Below, in pieces: positions 23,470-35,327 of a DNA stretch of 64,000 bases. Made by a program: the position numbers and the translations under genes. The number at the start of each line of letters is the position of its first letter. The stretch's first letter is position 1. A model generated the notes under the pieces. It searched no databases. It saw only the letters and a list, made by a program, of their open reading frames with translations, and had not been told where the DNA came from. Origin of the DNA: Gaeumannomyces sp. JS-464 (Eukaryota > Ascomycota > Sordariomycetes > Magnaporthales > Magnaporthaceae); NCBI GenBank assembly GCA_002197995.1, contig NGZR01000001.1:12605501-12669500 (forward strand). Direction: 5' to 3'.

Positions 23470-25360
23470 TCACTTTCCGCCTCGATAGGTGTCGTGGTTG
23501 GCGTTTGGGTCGACGATGGTCGTGCACGACCCGTTGGGACTGTCCAAATCAATGCCCAGGTGGTTTGAAAAATCGGTAAAATCGAGCAGTGGTGACTCGA
23601 GACGCGGAGAGGTCTCCTTGATGGTGGCATCATCCGTCTCGCAAGAGCTACACGTCGTTCCAACCTCGGTCTTGGCGTCGGGGTCCGTGAGGGTCATGGA
23701 CATGGATTCGGCGCCTCCTTCGAGCTCCAAGGCTTGTGCAGCACTGGCTTCCATGCCCACGCCCAGACACAGATTCGGGTTGGGAGGGCCCCATGGCGCG
23801 GCCGACTTGGGCTTGCCCTTGACGGTCCACGCCTCCTGGCTTGTCCGGGTATGAAGCCGGAGAATCGGTTGGCAGGACTGGGTGTTTCTTACCCTCCCGT
23901 GCACTTCGTCGGGCCAGCCACATCCTGCCCGAATGCCGGGTTTGTTGCGGCGACGCGCGATATTTTGCGGCCGTATCATCACTGCACACCCCACCATCAC
24001 TGGCCAAGCTGCCGTCGGCTCTCACAAAGTCCAGGGCGCGGGACACCCTCGGAAATGACAGCGACAACTTCTGGCCCGGATGGGGCTCTTGCCACCCGTC
24101 TGAGGATCCATCGTCTTGATCCGAGTCGGCCTCTAGCGGGAGACCCTGATCGGTGGGATCGACGGCACCGGCACGGCTAGGCGCTGAGTCATGGAGCCCA
24201 GAAGCTGGCTGTGCCGGTGAGACGGCGGTGGTCGCGAGTTGTGCGGGTGGTGATACGACCTGTGACCCTCATAAGGGGTTGTCGTGGCTGTTGGTAGCAT
24301 GGGCTGCCGTCGGCGAGTTTGAGTCGGACATGTGTACGTCGACATCGGAGCCGGTGGAGCCCGACGATGAAGCGGCAGCCGCGTCCGAGGTATTGCCACG
24401 TCGCGTGGACCGGCTCTTCTTGCCGAGGCCAAGTTTGGCGCTCATCCGTTTCCAACCGTTGCTGTGCGCACTGATGGCCCTCTGCAAACTGCCGGGCGAA
24501 GTTCCAAAGCCCCAATCCGACGTGGGCGGGGTGGTGGGAGGCGTCAAGGGGTCGCCTGGGGGCGGAGTTGAGTTACTGCTCTCGTCGGTGTTGACGCCCT
24601 CTCGGTCGGCGGCGTCTGTGGAGGATGATGAAGAAGAACGCGCCGCGCCCTCGGACCTGCGCCCAATGTGGAGGTTGGGAAGCAAAGACAGCTTGGGCGA
24701 CCGGCTCGACTCTTCTTGTGAAGACGCTTCCCTAGACATGCGTAGCCTGGCGCGTCCTTGCCGTGAGTCGTGCTCCTCCTCGAGTTGCTCATGTGCTTGC
24801 TGTGCAGCATTCGTCGAGGCCAGAAAAGGTAGCAGAACGGAATCATTCATCAGCTCGTGCACAATCCTGACGGCCTCTTTCAGCTCCGAGGGATCAGGAG
24901 GAGTCGGCGTGCTAGCGAGGGACAGCAACTGGTCGCGGACAGGCCCGGGCAGGTTGACCTCGCGGGGCCCGCATGGGAGGATATAAGCATTCATGAGCCT
25001 CTGCCACAGGTTGCAAACGTGATCGTTGGCATCCCTGGTCCAGCTGGACTGGTCGTGGGCGAGCTGCTCGTAGGCGAGACGGTAGCGTTCGGCCTCGAGA
25101 GTGAACTCGAGGGTTTCTAGACAGTGATTCTGGGACAGGTAGGCCATGAAGGCACTCAGGGTCCAGGGAGGTGGCGCCGTGTTGGCCAGGATGTCCTGCA
25201 GCGACGGGTGCATCGCGGCCAAAGAGCTTGGCCGCGAGGTGGCCGGCATGGTGCCGTCACAGCCGCCGCGCGTCGGCGAGTGATTCGGAGAAAGGGTCCT
25301 CGGGGTGGGCGAGGGGCTGAGGTAGGTTGGTGAGTATGTCCGTCTTCTGGATCTTTTCAT
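23470..25360 (-). CDS. RGS-domain protein (regulator of G-protein signalling, Rgs2/RgsA-like)
   Basis: The ATG at 25360 (MKRSRRRTY) starts a frame whose first 200 residues form an RGS fold. It begins LQDILANTAPPPWTLSAFMAYLSQNH and LEFTLEAERYRLAYEQL, continues VCNLWQRLMNAYI and LKEAVRIVHELMNDSVLLPFLA. RGS domains accelerate GTP hydrolysis by G-alpha subunits. The single N-terminal RGS followed by a long Ser/Pro-rich tail resembles fungal RgsA/Rgs2. The first frame hits TGA at 24271, but the same frame continues open. A 78-nt intron (24337-24260, GTACAC...TCACAG) would remove the stop. Downstream sequence to TGA 23472-23470 has coding character (LDFTDFSNHLGIDLDSPNG), reached through a second probable intron (GTAAGA at 23892, CCAG at 23836). 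One frame switch around 23900-24000 remains unexplained, so the tail is less certain than the RGS domain. Confidence 0.75.
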
Positions 25361-28300
25361 GCTTGCGTTACCGCGTCGCAGAATCAGCGGGGTGGAGTGA
25401 GCGGCCCAGACCGGGACGATCTGCTGCGGGAGCTCGTGGAGTCTGTCCTCAACAGCACCGGGCCATTCAGGGCGTGCCAGCGGCTGGATCAGCAGCACGG
25501 TTTTAGATTTGTTTCCGTAGGCACGTCGTCGCTATCATCGATGTCGACGTGGTCGTCGGGGTCGCGCTCGTCGTGGTGGTAATCGTCGGCGTTGGGGCCA
25601 AGAGAGAGGGCTCGGCGTCTGGAGATTCAGATCAAGGCGGCCCTGGGCGAGTTGGGCAGGCGGCGAGGCCAATGGTAAGCAGCGCAGAGCGGCGCAATGC
25701 AAGTAGCCTCCGTGTGATGGTTTCGACGCAAATACCGGTGAGGGAGTGGCCAATGGGGCGCTGGTCGGATGGTAGGGCAGAGTCGAAAAGATGGACGGCG
25801 GTGGCGATCAGGCCAAGGGCGGCGGTTGCACGGGGTGGGCAGGCAGGAACAAGAAAGGAGGTCTGTCGTGCGCGGGCGACTGCGAGCTCCCGTGTGGTGG
25901 AAGGGAGGCAGAAACGGGCGAGCGAGGGTAGAGAATTTAGAGAGTGGTCGGGTCGAGAGGGGAGAGGGCAGAGGGCGACGGCCGCTACAGCGCCGTTTCG
26001 AGCAAAGACAAACAAATGGAAGGCGTCCGCTGGTGAAACAGAGGCGGCGTCGTGGAAGGAGCGGTGCGCTGGGGCAAACGAGCAAAGGGGTAGATGGTGA
26101 AGGAAAGTAAGTAAGAAGCGTGCGCAGGTGCTTAGGCGTTGTCTGCTTTGCTTTTTTTTCTTTTTTTTGGTTCGTTTCCGGGGGGACTGGCGTTGAAGAG
26201 GGCTCTCTGGCAGCGCTCCGAATTGGCAGGCAGAACAAGATGGGCGTATGTACTAGTGAGGGAGCGGGAACGGCGGGCAGGGAGGAGATATCCAAAGTGG
26301 GAGGTGGAGGAACAATGCGAGGGCGTGCGTGACGGAGGCGACCGACGGCAAATGGGCTGTGGGAGGGCACTAGAGGAGGGTGCTGGGAGGCACGGAGGGT
26401 ACCTGGTGGTGGCCCAGAGACTGGATGGGTGGGAGCCAGATCTGGGGCGGCTCGGTGCTCGACCAATGCGGAAGGGGGGTCGATGGTCTTTAGGTTCTGG
26501 AAGGGCGGGAGAAGTTGCATGCGCAGGCCACTGAGAGGGCGCGCTGGCCTGACACCCCCCTGCGCGGGTTGGAGTAGGGCCAAGCACTGTCGATCCCGTG
26601 GCGCCAAAACCCGCTAGAGGTGGCCCGGCTGGCGAACCAGCGTGCGACGGCTGCCACACTGCTTCAACCGGCCGAGACAGGAGAAATGAAGAGCTTGAAA
26701 ATGAAGAAACATTCCCTCTCCTCGTCCGCTCTCAACGTCGCTCGCCGGCGCCGGCACTCTCAGGCACGCACGCACGCTGGGCTGCTCGACAGCCAGACGG
26801 CCACCCAGTCAGTCAATCGGGGAGCCCCGAGCAGGCGTCGGCCAGCACCACGTCCCAAAATGCCTGCTGGTGCCGTCGCGAGTGGGCCGCGCCTCCACCG
26901 TAGTAGTCCATTCCATAGTACTGTACAGTAATCCATTTCCAGACGCTCTGTGATGGAGTCCACCCCGCAGCGCGTCCTGCACAGGCTCCACCACTGCCAG
27001 ACGACCCAAGGCCGACAGCAGAGACAGCACAGAGCCGAGCCAAGTGGACGGCGCCCGCCAGGTCCAGCCAGGTTGGGCGCGCGACAGGCGGCGAAGTGGC
27101 GTGATGATGGGCCATGCCTGGTGCTGGTGGGCACGGAATCAAACAGGCAACAAACAAAAATAATCCACTGCTCCATGCGGCGGCGACCCCTCACTGTTTG
27201 GTTCCCATTCTATGTTCCCATTCTTCGTCAATTGATTGATTGATTGCCCGCGAGCACCTTTTGCCTTTTTTACGCCTCGTCATTTAGCAGCACCGGACGT
27301 GCAGCCAACCCTCGGTTCCCTGTGGGCACATTGCTTCCGCAACGTGCGCGGGTGTGAGGGGCGAAGCCCCATTAGCACTACCACTTCACTAATCCGGCTG
27401 GCGTCTCCCAGACAGACTTGCAGACGCCGATCTCCATCCGTCCAACAGCACTCAGCCGCTGACTGCTTGGGATTCCACGGGTTGTCACGGTGTCCCAAGG
27501 CCGTAGTCCTAGCCGTGGCCTAGCCGAGCCTTGACGTCCACGCATGCCAGCGGTGACTTTTTGTGCATCTTTCATTTCATTCTTCCTTCCATTAGCCTTC
27601 TTCTTCTTTGTTCGCTGACAGCTTCCTTTCAGGGGAACGGGCACGTTTGCACACACATGACCGGTCTAATTTGGGTGGCGTCCAGTCCATGGCTGCATAA
27701 CACCTGCAGCCAGGGGCCCGGCTGCACACGCTGCACACGCCATTGGCCCGAGCCCTGCCAAATTCCTGCTGGCACCGAGAGTCACACAGTAATTTCTTGG
27801 CGGTGGACAGGGAGCCGGGCCTGTTTTAGCACTGGGTGCCAGGCTCGCAGATGCTGTCACGCGCAGCTATGTCATGGCAATTGCCCCTTCTGCACCAGCC
27901 CAAACACCAAACACAGCGCATCATCTGTACGAGTTTGACATGTACCGATCGGGGGGGCTTTCCCCACAAAAGGCACGGGGGCGACACTAATCCGAACATG
28001 ATGCGTGCTGCTGATGTGTTGCTCAGTCCATGCATTTACGTTTACCAACAGACCACGGTGCACGGCGGTTTGTCCCCTCGAATTTCGTGGCCAAGCGATG
28101 CTTGCTTTTTGTATCTGGCGTGATGCTGCTATAATCTTGATCCCGGGAGGATGGACGGCGAGGCCAGAGAAATCACTGGCGCTGACCGGGCAGATGGTCA
28201 GTGAGCCGCGAAGGAAGGCACCAGCACGCCAGCAGCTCGTCTCTTGATTCGACCCTGTTTCGTTTGCTGACCGCCCCGGCGACGGGCCCGAAAGGCGAAC

Positions 28301-28890
28301 AAGGCATGCATGCAAAACAGAACCGGGAATACAGCCACGGCGCTAGAAGGACGCTAGAATTATTCCAAAAGCCGCACTGCATGTGTCCGACCAGGTGGGC
28401 CTCGTCATCCTTCGCAGGGATGGGGTGAGTGAGACAGAAAGGCTGGAAGGACAAAGAGCGATCGGCCCCGACGCAAAAAAGCAAGATGGTGTCAATACCG
28501 AGACAGAAAGAGAATGCTGACGATGGATGACAGGTCCGTGCCTCGTGTGCCTCCACCAGCACAGCACCAGCACCAGCAGGCGAGAGATCACAGACGGCCG
28601 TACATAGAATCCCAGAGGAAATGCAACGCCCAACATCCAAATACGACGCAATCCGATTTAGAATATCGCCACTCAGCAAGGTTGGGGTGGTGTTTCTCGT
28701 TGAGTTTGCGCTTGCTAAAAAAGAAGGGCGGCACTGGCGGGTACCCGGTTTACCAGGAGACCCTTGACCTCATCCACACATAGATGCCTGTCTGGCCGTG
28801 AATGCAAGGTTTCCAGGCCCGCTGAAAAAAGAAAAACATGCAACCCCGATTCTGGCGCCGGCGGGCGCCGGCAGCCATTGAGCACAACGC

Positions 28891-28914
28891 AAAAAAAAAA
28901 AAAAAAAAAAAAAA
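28891..28914. repeat. A24 homopolymer
   Basis: Twenty-four consecutive A on the plus strand in the gene-poor region. No neighbouring retroelement ORF or target-site duplication was seen. Confidence 0.9.
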
Positions 28915-31805
28915 GTCAGGCATGCCCAATTGCCGCGTCTTTCCGAGTCAACGCCTTGCCTCAGCTCCATCCATCGCCGCCCGCTTGGGTGGGGCCACTC
29001 CGTCTGGCTTTTTCTTACCCAATGATATTTGTGGAATTTTTATTTTATTTTTTTCATCCTTTGGTCTTTCTATTTGGACCTCGGCCGCCCCACAGCAAAA
29101 GAGATCCGCCATCTGCGGGAGTAAGGGGGAAGCGCCAGGACGACGATTCGGTAGGTAGGATTGCAGGGAACAAGTGGCAGAACCCTTCGCGTCCGGAAAA
29201 TTCAGCGGCGGCACGAGGCAAGCACGGAGAGGGGAGACGGGTGTTGAGGTGGTGTCGTCGTTTGCAGGCAATATCCGGGCATCTGCAAGCATCGTGCATG
29301 GACGGTGCCGACGGCCAACCGTGGCGCGCCCGCTGGTGGAGCAGAGCCTGATGGTGGAGACCAGAAGGTCGGCTCTGTTGCCCCTTCGCGCTAGGGGAAG
29401 GGCAGTGGGCAGCAGCAGCGAGCGGCACATGCACCCAAGCCGCAGGTGGTGTGGTGGCCGATATGAGTGGCAATGCCAATCAATTCCCCAAACACGCTGG
29501 CTGCATCCATCCTGCGTATTCCACAGGGCGCCGTCAGCACGGCCCAAAGAGGATATTGGAGAGAACAATTCCGTGACCGTTCCATCCAGTCGTGCCAGTA
29601 GTCCCCCCTTTCGTTTCGGGAACTCGTGCTGCAATGCTATTCGGCATTCCTTTACTGCGCTGTGCAGATTAACGCAACACCCTGCACGACCACAACCACC
29701 ATCAATCAATCATGCCCGACAAAGTAATGCCGGCAGGACCGCCACCATCCGAAGCCGCTGTCCGATTGTCCGTGGGATGGGCGCACCAAACTAACGCCCG
29801 CAACAGCCGGGCGAGGGCGCCAGTCCCAAGGTGGTGGGTGGACAGGTTACGCGGCAGGTTTACACACATCCGGGCACTCACTTTCGAGACACCCCATCAG
29901 GCAGGCAGGACAAGTGTACTCAGCAAAATTAGGTGGATGGGAATCGACAAACCCCCAAAGATACGAGCCCCCCGGTCTAGTCAGCCCTTAGCCCTTACAT
30001 ACTGTTCTCGCATCCACCCTTCATCTCCCCGTTTCTCCAGCCGTTGATCGCAGTCATGTTTTTCACGATCGATCCCGACGAGGCGTCGCCAAGGGCGATG
30101 ACCAAAAATTCCCGCTCCCTGCTCCTTGTCGATGTAAGGGCTCCCCTAGCCGACACTTAGGCCACTAAAGGCCAAGCGGATCTAGCTTAGTCAGGCTAGG
30201 AAAAGAATAAAAATAAAATGAAGAGAAGCGAAAACAACGCAAAAACATCTTTCAGCTTTAGCATTTTCCCCGTCCCCGTCACACAGGAATTACCTAGGGG
30301 CTGTGCGCTTCCAATGGCGTCGTCGTTCGTCGACCGCCGGGCGCAAGACGAAAGCGCGCGCCGTTCTCCTTCGAGAACATTTCCTCGCCGGGCCTAGCTT
30401 TGCTCGCCAGGGTCGTTTCCCCAACATAACACAACACACGCACACACGTGCCGCATCTCGAGTGGGTGTGAATACGGACCCCACTGGAGTAAGGGAAAAC
30501 GGGCACGCGGGAACGCCGGCGCCGCCACTCTCAACCCATACTCACACCCAACATCTACACCAATACTTGATGCATGCAACCTTTTTTTTTTCTCCCATCT
30601 CCTCTGCGGCGCCGGCGTCTGTTCGCTCGCGAGGCCGGCTGCGTCGTCGCCACCCCATCGTGTCATCATTGTGCCCGTCCATCGGACTACCGTCATACAT
30701 GATGCCTGAGCCATCACCTTATTTTACGCACGTCGCGAAATCAATGCCGGGGTAACTTTCAGCTGAGCTGAGCAGTCCGTTGTGCAGCTGACCCGACTGC
30801 ATCAGGCATTTTAATTTGATTTGAGATGCCACACCCTGCAGAAACCTTCTAGAAAACGCCAAAGACGTCAACCATCCTGGGCAGATAAAAACAAGCACAC
30901 GCATAAGCACACAAACAAGCAGGCTTCGTAAAGTGGTCGGGATCCTCCAAGCTGGCGCGACCCAATGAAAACGTACGGCATCCACCTATCAAGGTACCCG
31001 TTCGACCTAGTAATCCAACATCCATGGTTCAAAGCGCCAGTAAATGCTACTCCCAAAGTAGGAGGTAGAGACGAAGCGGAGACGCCGAGCACCAACAAAC
31101 AAGTAGAGGGGAAACGGAAGACCTAGCTGGAAAAGAAATTCGGGAATGAGAAGACGAGAAAAAATAAAAGTAATCGAAACATCCACAACGCCTTCCATTC
31201 CCCCGGATGGAACCTGATGATGAATAAACAAGTTCGGCTCAACCGCGTGGCGGTGCAACGAGACGTCCAGAAAAGACAACGGCCTTGACCGCTTCTCCTG
31301 ATCTTGACCAACATCTTTCATGTGAAAATTGTAATGCCTGCCGTCGGCCCATCCTAGCGGGAAAAAAGAAAAAGGAAGAAAAGAGAATTATTGAGCATCT
31401 AACCTAGTCCCTCTGATGGGGGGTGGATCAGCGAACCCTGGCTCGGAAGAGTCGGCTCAAACTGGGGTTCGGTTGTTGCTGCCAAGATAATAAAGTACCA
31501 ATGCCACCATGTTCATGATGCGTTCAGTTTTTTCGCATGTTGGGCACCGAGAAGAAAAAGAAGATGCAAACAGAACAGTCCGCGTAGATAGACAAGGTGA
31601 TTCAACAAGATGATAGGTGGGTAGGTCGCCATTGTGTGCTATTGGGAGAAGAAAACGTGGAGCTCCCTTGCAAACACCTCGACTCGCGGGTTAAATCAGA
31701 CGGTGCGTCGTGCTGGAACATGATGGGACACGTTGGACCGGATTCTGAGCACGGTGGGGACGGCCACAAGATCTGGCGTGCGCATCGACGTCGAGTCGTG
31801 GAGGA

Positions 31806-31831
31806 GGGGGGGGGGGGGGGGGGGGGGGGGG
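31806..31831. repeat. G26 homopolymer
   Basis: Twenty-six consecutive G on the plus strand, about 50 nt beyond the stop of the leftward ULP1 gene. On the coding strand it is a C tract in the presumed 3' UTR. Such a run can form a G-quadruplex and is also prone to length error in sequencing. Confidence 0.9.
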
Positions 31832-31883
31832 AAAGTGGCTTCATGGCCGTTCGGCAAGGCCGTGGCCGCCGGAGATCTCGGCT

Positions 31884-34800
31884 TCACAGATCGGATATGT
31901 CAAAGTCGCCGGTAAAGCCGCCGTTCAGCAGGACACCCGCAAGTCTCAGGCGCTGCTTTGGCATGTCGCTGGCTTGGTATGTCAAGGGGTCGATGTCGAG
32001 GGCGATGCAGAACCCGTTAGTGATGGAGTGCACTCCGCCGCGCATCCCATGAGTTGGTCTGGCTGGGTGACTCGTAGTCGCGAATTTTCCAGTGGGCCTC
32101 GTCGTAGTGAGGCCCGAGGAACGTCTTGACCCATTTGAGGAGCACGCCTGCGATACGGGGACTCCCGGCGCCTTGCGGTCCGAGCGAGTCTATGTGCGCC
32201 ACGACGCCCTGCTTCGGCCGAACGATGCCCAACGTCCAGTGTGCGTTCCCGATGTTGATTGGGATGAGGAATGTCTCGACGCTGAGATAGTTTCCTTGGT
32301 TGACGCCCAGCCGTCGGAGCCATCGCTGCGTGCTTTCAGGGCCACGGTCGTTGAGGTGCTTCCAGAAATACGAGTTGAGCAGTACACACTTGACCGCGTT
32401 CTTAGTGCCGGTCTTGTCGTTGATGTGTACTTTGCCACGTACGACAGGCTCGAGTTGACGATCTCGTCATTCAGCCAGACAGTGGGTGGGACAACCTGTC
32501 TGAAGTCGCGACCGAGAATCTCGGTCCCCTCAGCCGACTTGGCCAACGCCGTCGTTTCTCTGGTCCGGAGTGTGTCCAGGATCTTAGTGTGCCAGTCCTC
32601 GGATACCTGCTGGACAATGGCTGCCTTGGGGAGTCGCAAGCCTCCGCTTCGCTCGAGACGTTCTCTCTCCTCTCTTTCGAGTCTCTCGGTCTCCTCCTTG
32701 CGCTTCGCCTCCTCGGCACGTCTGACTCGCTCTCTCTCTTCCTCCTCCTCGGCTTCTATGCGGAGCTGGACGGCGCAAGCAAGCTCATCGTCCTTGTCCG
32801 AGCTGATGGTAAGCGCTGGGAAAGACGGGAAATCAAGGTCGTCTTCCGGCTTCGAGGGTGCGAGTGGTGATGAAGTATGCGACGGTTCCTGTGGCGAGTT
32901 CGGCCGAGATGGTGCAGGAGATGATGAGTTTGATCGTGATGGTGAATGACGCGGTGAATTGTCTGGTGAATGAGCTGGAGAACGAGTAGTAGGTGACTGC
33001 TGCGCCTTGTTGGGCGAGTCCACCTTGTCCTCAGCCTCGATTCCAGGGAAGCGGATGTCGCGGGTGTCGTCAGCAAAGAATGCTAGCATCTCCTGACGGC
33101 GCGCTTCTGGCGATTTTGGTTTAGTTTCCGGAGTTGGCGGCGCCGTAGACTCGGGCGACTCGCCGATAAGTGAAAAGTCATGGGAGTCGATGCTCTTTTT
33201 CCGGGGCGTCACTGTGGCATGCGACGGCGGTCTGAATCTAGACTTTCTAGTCGACGACTGCAGAGCGGAAAATGCTGTGCGCGCTTTGGAGGGGTTTCCA
33301 GATATGTCCACATCCATACGGTCCGGCGCTGTAGAGGGGAAAGAACCGGGCAAGTCAGAATCAGGAGGCCGTGGCGTGCTGCTGGAAGATGTAGAGGTGC
33401 GTGTGTCTGTAACTGAGGCGGCAGGTCCTTCTGTCTGCGCGTCGACACGCTGCGAGGCAATGAGGCCGGGGCGGAATAGCTTGAGAGGCAATCGTGATGA
33501 ACTGCCGGAAACCTGCCTGCTCCTGGCGAATGCGTCCCCGCGCGATGGCTGCGGGGTCTGGAAGCCATTCCAGGCCCTTGCGGGAGCTTGCCGCATCGGC
33601 GTCTGAGCGAGACGACTGGAGTCTGGGGGCCTCTTTGTGGCACTCATGGTGCTGGAGGAGTCCATGGCGGGAGCAGTGCCGTGCGTCTGCGGCGCGTCCT
33701 CTGCCTGTGTCAATGTTGATTCAATCGGCTGGTGCGTCTCCGCTGATTGCTCGATGCGCGACGCGATGGGTGTGATGTCCTCGGAATGGCCTGGGATGGG
33801 AGCGATATCCTCAGGATGAGCTTTGATGGGAGGAAAGTGGGGAGCAGTGCGTTGGAGAGAAGCGACGTTCTGAGCGGGATGTGAAGTAGAGGTAACGCGC
33901 TGAGAAGTGCGTGAGGTAGGAGTGAGATCCGGAGCGGGATATAGGCTCGGACTCGGTGAGAGGGGGATTACAGGTCCCGTGCAGCCGGGCTCGTCAGGCT
34001 CAGAGTCGCTGGAGGAAGGCGACGGGCTTGGGACTCTAAAATGGCCGCGCCAATTGAAATCGGCGGGCGGGGAGGGCGGGCGCAGAGGCGAGGACTTGAA
34101 GGTGACGCGACGCCTGGCGGTGATTTCTTGAACGCGCTGCTGGCGGCGCAATCTATCCCGCAGCCGGGTGGCGCTGTGCTTGAGGATGCCCTTTACAGGG
34201 CGAGGCGGGGCCTTCGAGCCCTTGGGCTGGTGGGATGGGCCGAGGGCTCGCGGCTGCAGGGGCCGAGACGCGCCTTCCCGGGTGGGTGCCCGGATGTGCA
34301 GTTGCTTCAGCTCGGCGACTGCCGGCCGCCTTCTCAAAGTGGCGGCGTCGGCGCGACGCCCGGGCTGGGGGAGGAGAGGCTGGCCGTTCTCTCTCAGCTC
34401 GGCAGCCCGAGCCGCAGCTGGTGCTGGCAGGCCAACTGGTGGTTGAGACACCGGTGCGAAGACCGGCCTGCGCCTGGAGAGCTTCCTGTTCTTCGGGCTG
34501 AAGCCGCTGGGAAATCTCACCGGCGGCTGTTTCGAGGAGCTCAATGTTAGCTTCAATTCCGTGCCAAGTCTGTGGTGGCAGCAAGCCAGCCGTGACTGGG
34601 CTGCATTGTCCAAAGTGGAGACGCGCCATGGGCTGGCGGGTGGGGCGGGGCTGCGAGCTGTGAACAGGGCTCACAGCTGGCTGGGCCTTGCGCGCATTGG
34701 ATGCACTTGAGATCGCACTCACCTTACGCAGCGCCTCCTCTCCGCGGTCAACGCCGCGGGTCGCCTTGCGGCGTTTAACCCACGTGTCTCCCGACGGAGA

Positions 34801-35327
34801 GGAGGCACTGGTCTCGACCACCAGTATGGTCTGCGCAGCGCCAGCTGCGGCTGCGGGTGCCGGGGCAACGGTGGCCGCGCCTTCCAAACCGCCAGTTAAC
34901 AGCCAGAACAAATTTCGTAAAACGATGAGGCTGATATTGCTTGATACATACCGAAGCGCAGCGCACCGGCCACGGCGCTGTAGACGGACCGAAGTACCGT
35001 CTGGGCCCAGCCCCAGAGGCTGGGCTGCTCCTGTATAGGTAGATGAGGGGGACCGTCAGAACCAGATGAAGCCGGTTACCCGGTAAAGCCCCCGGATCGA
35101 GGACCGTTGCGGCCTTGCGACGAAATGTCTGGCACATTCTCAACCTGCGCGAGCCCGGGAGGCGAGGCAGCATGCTTTGCATCAAGCGCGCGAGGATGGG
35201 GCGGGATAGAAGAGCAAGAAAAAAAAGAAAGTAAAAAGATAATCAGGTTGCATACCTCTTGGAGCGCGGCGCGGAGCTCTGCCTCGGAGCTCGAGGCTCT
35301 TCTCTTTCTTCCCGAGTTGGTGGCCAT
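31884..35327 (-). CDS. ULP1: SUMO-specific cysteine protease Ulp1 (C48), catalytic domain frame-broken
   Basis: The C48 catalytic domain lies at the 3' end: VVPPTVWLNDEIVNSSLSYVA, CVLLNSYFWKHLNDRGPEST, GNAHWTLGIVRPKQG (catalytic His), VAHIDSLG (Asp) and SQTNSWD (Gln). The C-terminus ends FTGDFDISDL and then TGA at 31886-31884. Ulp1 matures SUMO and removes it from nuclear conjugates. Two frame breaks lie inside this domain: one base short in an A run (plus-strand ttt 32431-32433), and one extra base at 32036-32046, exactly where the catalytic Cys of the WDCG-type motif is expected. Upstream is a long Pro/Ser-rich disordered region (KGILKHSATRLRDRLRR, TARRRVTFKSSP). Probable 5' exons begin at ATG 35327 (MATNSGRKRRASSSE), with donors near 35257 and AAG|GTGAGT near 34724. 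A WGWAQTVLRSVYSAVAGALRF exon lies near 34960-35035. The 5' exon joins are only partly resolved. Confidence 0.85.

Larger units (their letters stand above)
25361..31883. other. 6.5-kb gene-poor region
   Basis: This is the longest stretch without a recognisable gene in the window. The left part (25361 to about 26700) is purine-rich on the plus strand, that is CT-rich with respect to the leftward RGS gene, and is probably its long 5' region. A 326-codon open frame there (26607-25627, minus) is Pro/Arg/Ser low complexity and not convincing. The rest holds only scattered short frames. Notable are an A24 run (28891-28914), a G26 run (31806-31831) and CACACA-type tracts near 30430-30445. I see no transposase, reverse transcriptase or terminal repeats. 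Confidence 0.5.

Noticed and set aside
25627..26607. A 326-codon minus-strand frame
   Set aside because: Pro/Ser/Arg simple sequence from CT-rich DNA upstream of the RGS gene, with no motif and no splice support.
28891..28914. A24 run as a possible retrotransposon poly(A) tail
   Set aside because: No reverse transcriptase or LINE-like sequence upstream and no target-site duplication.
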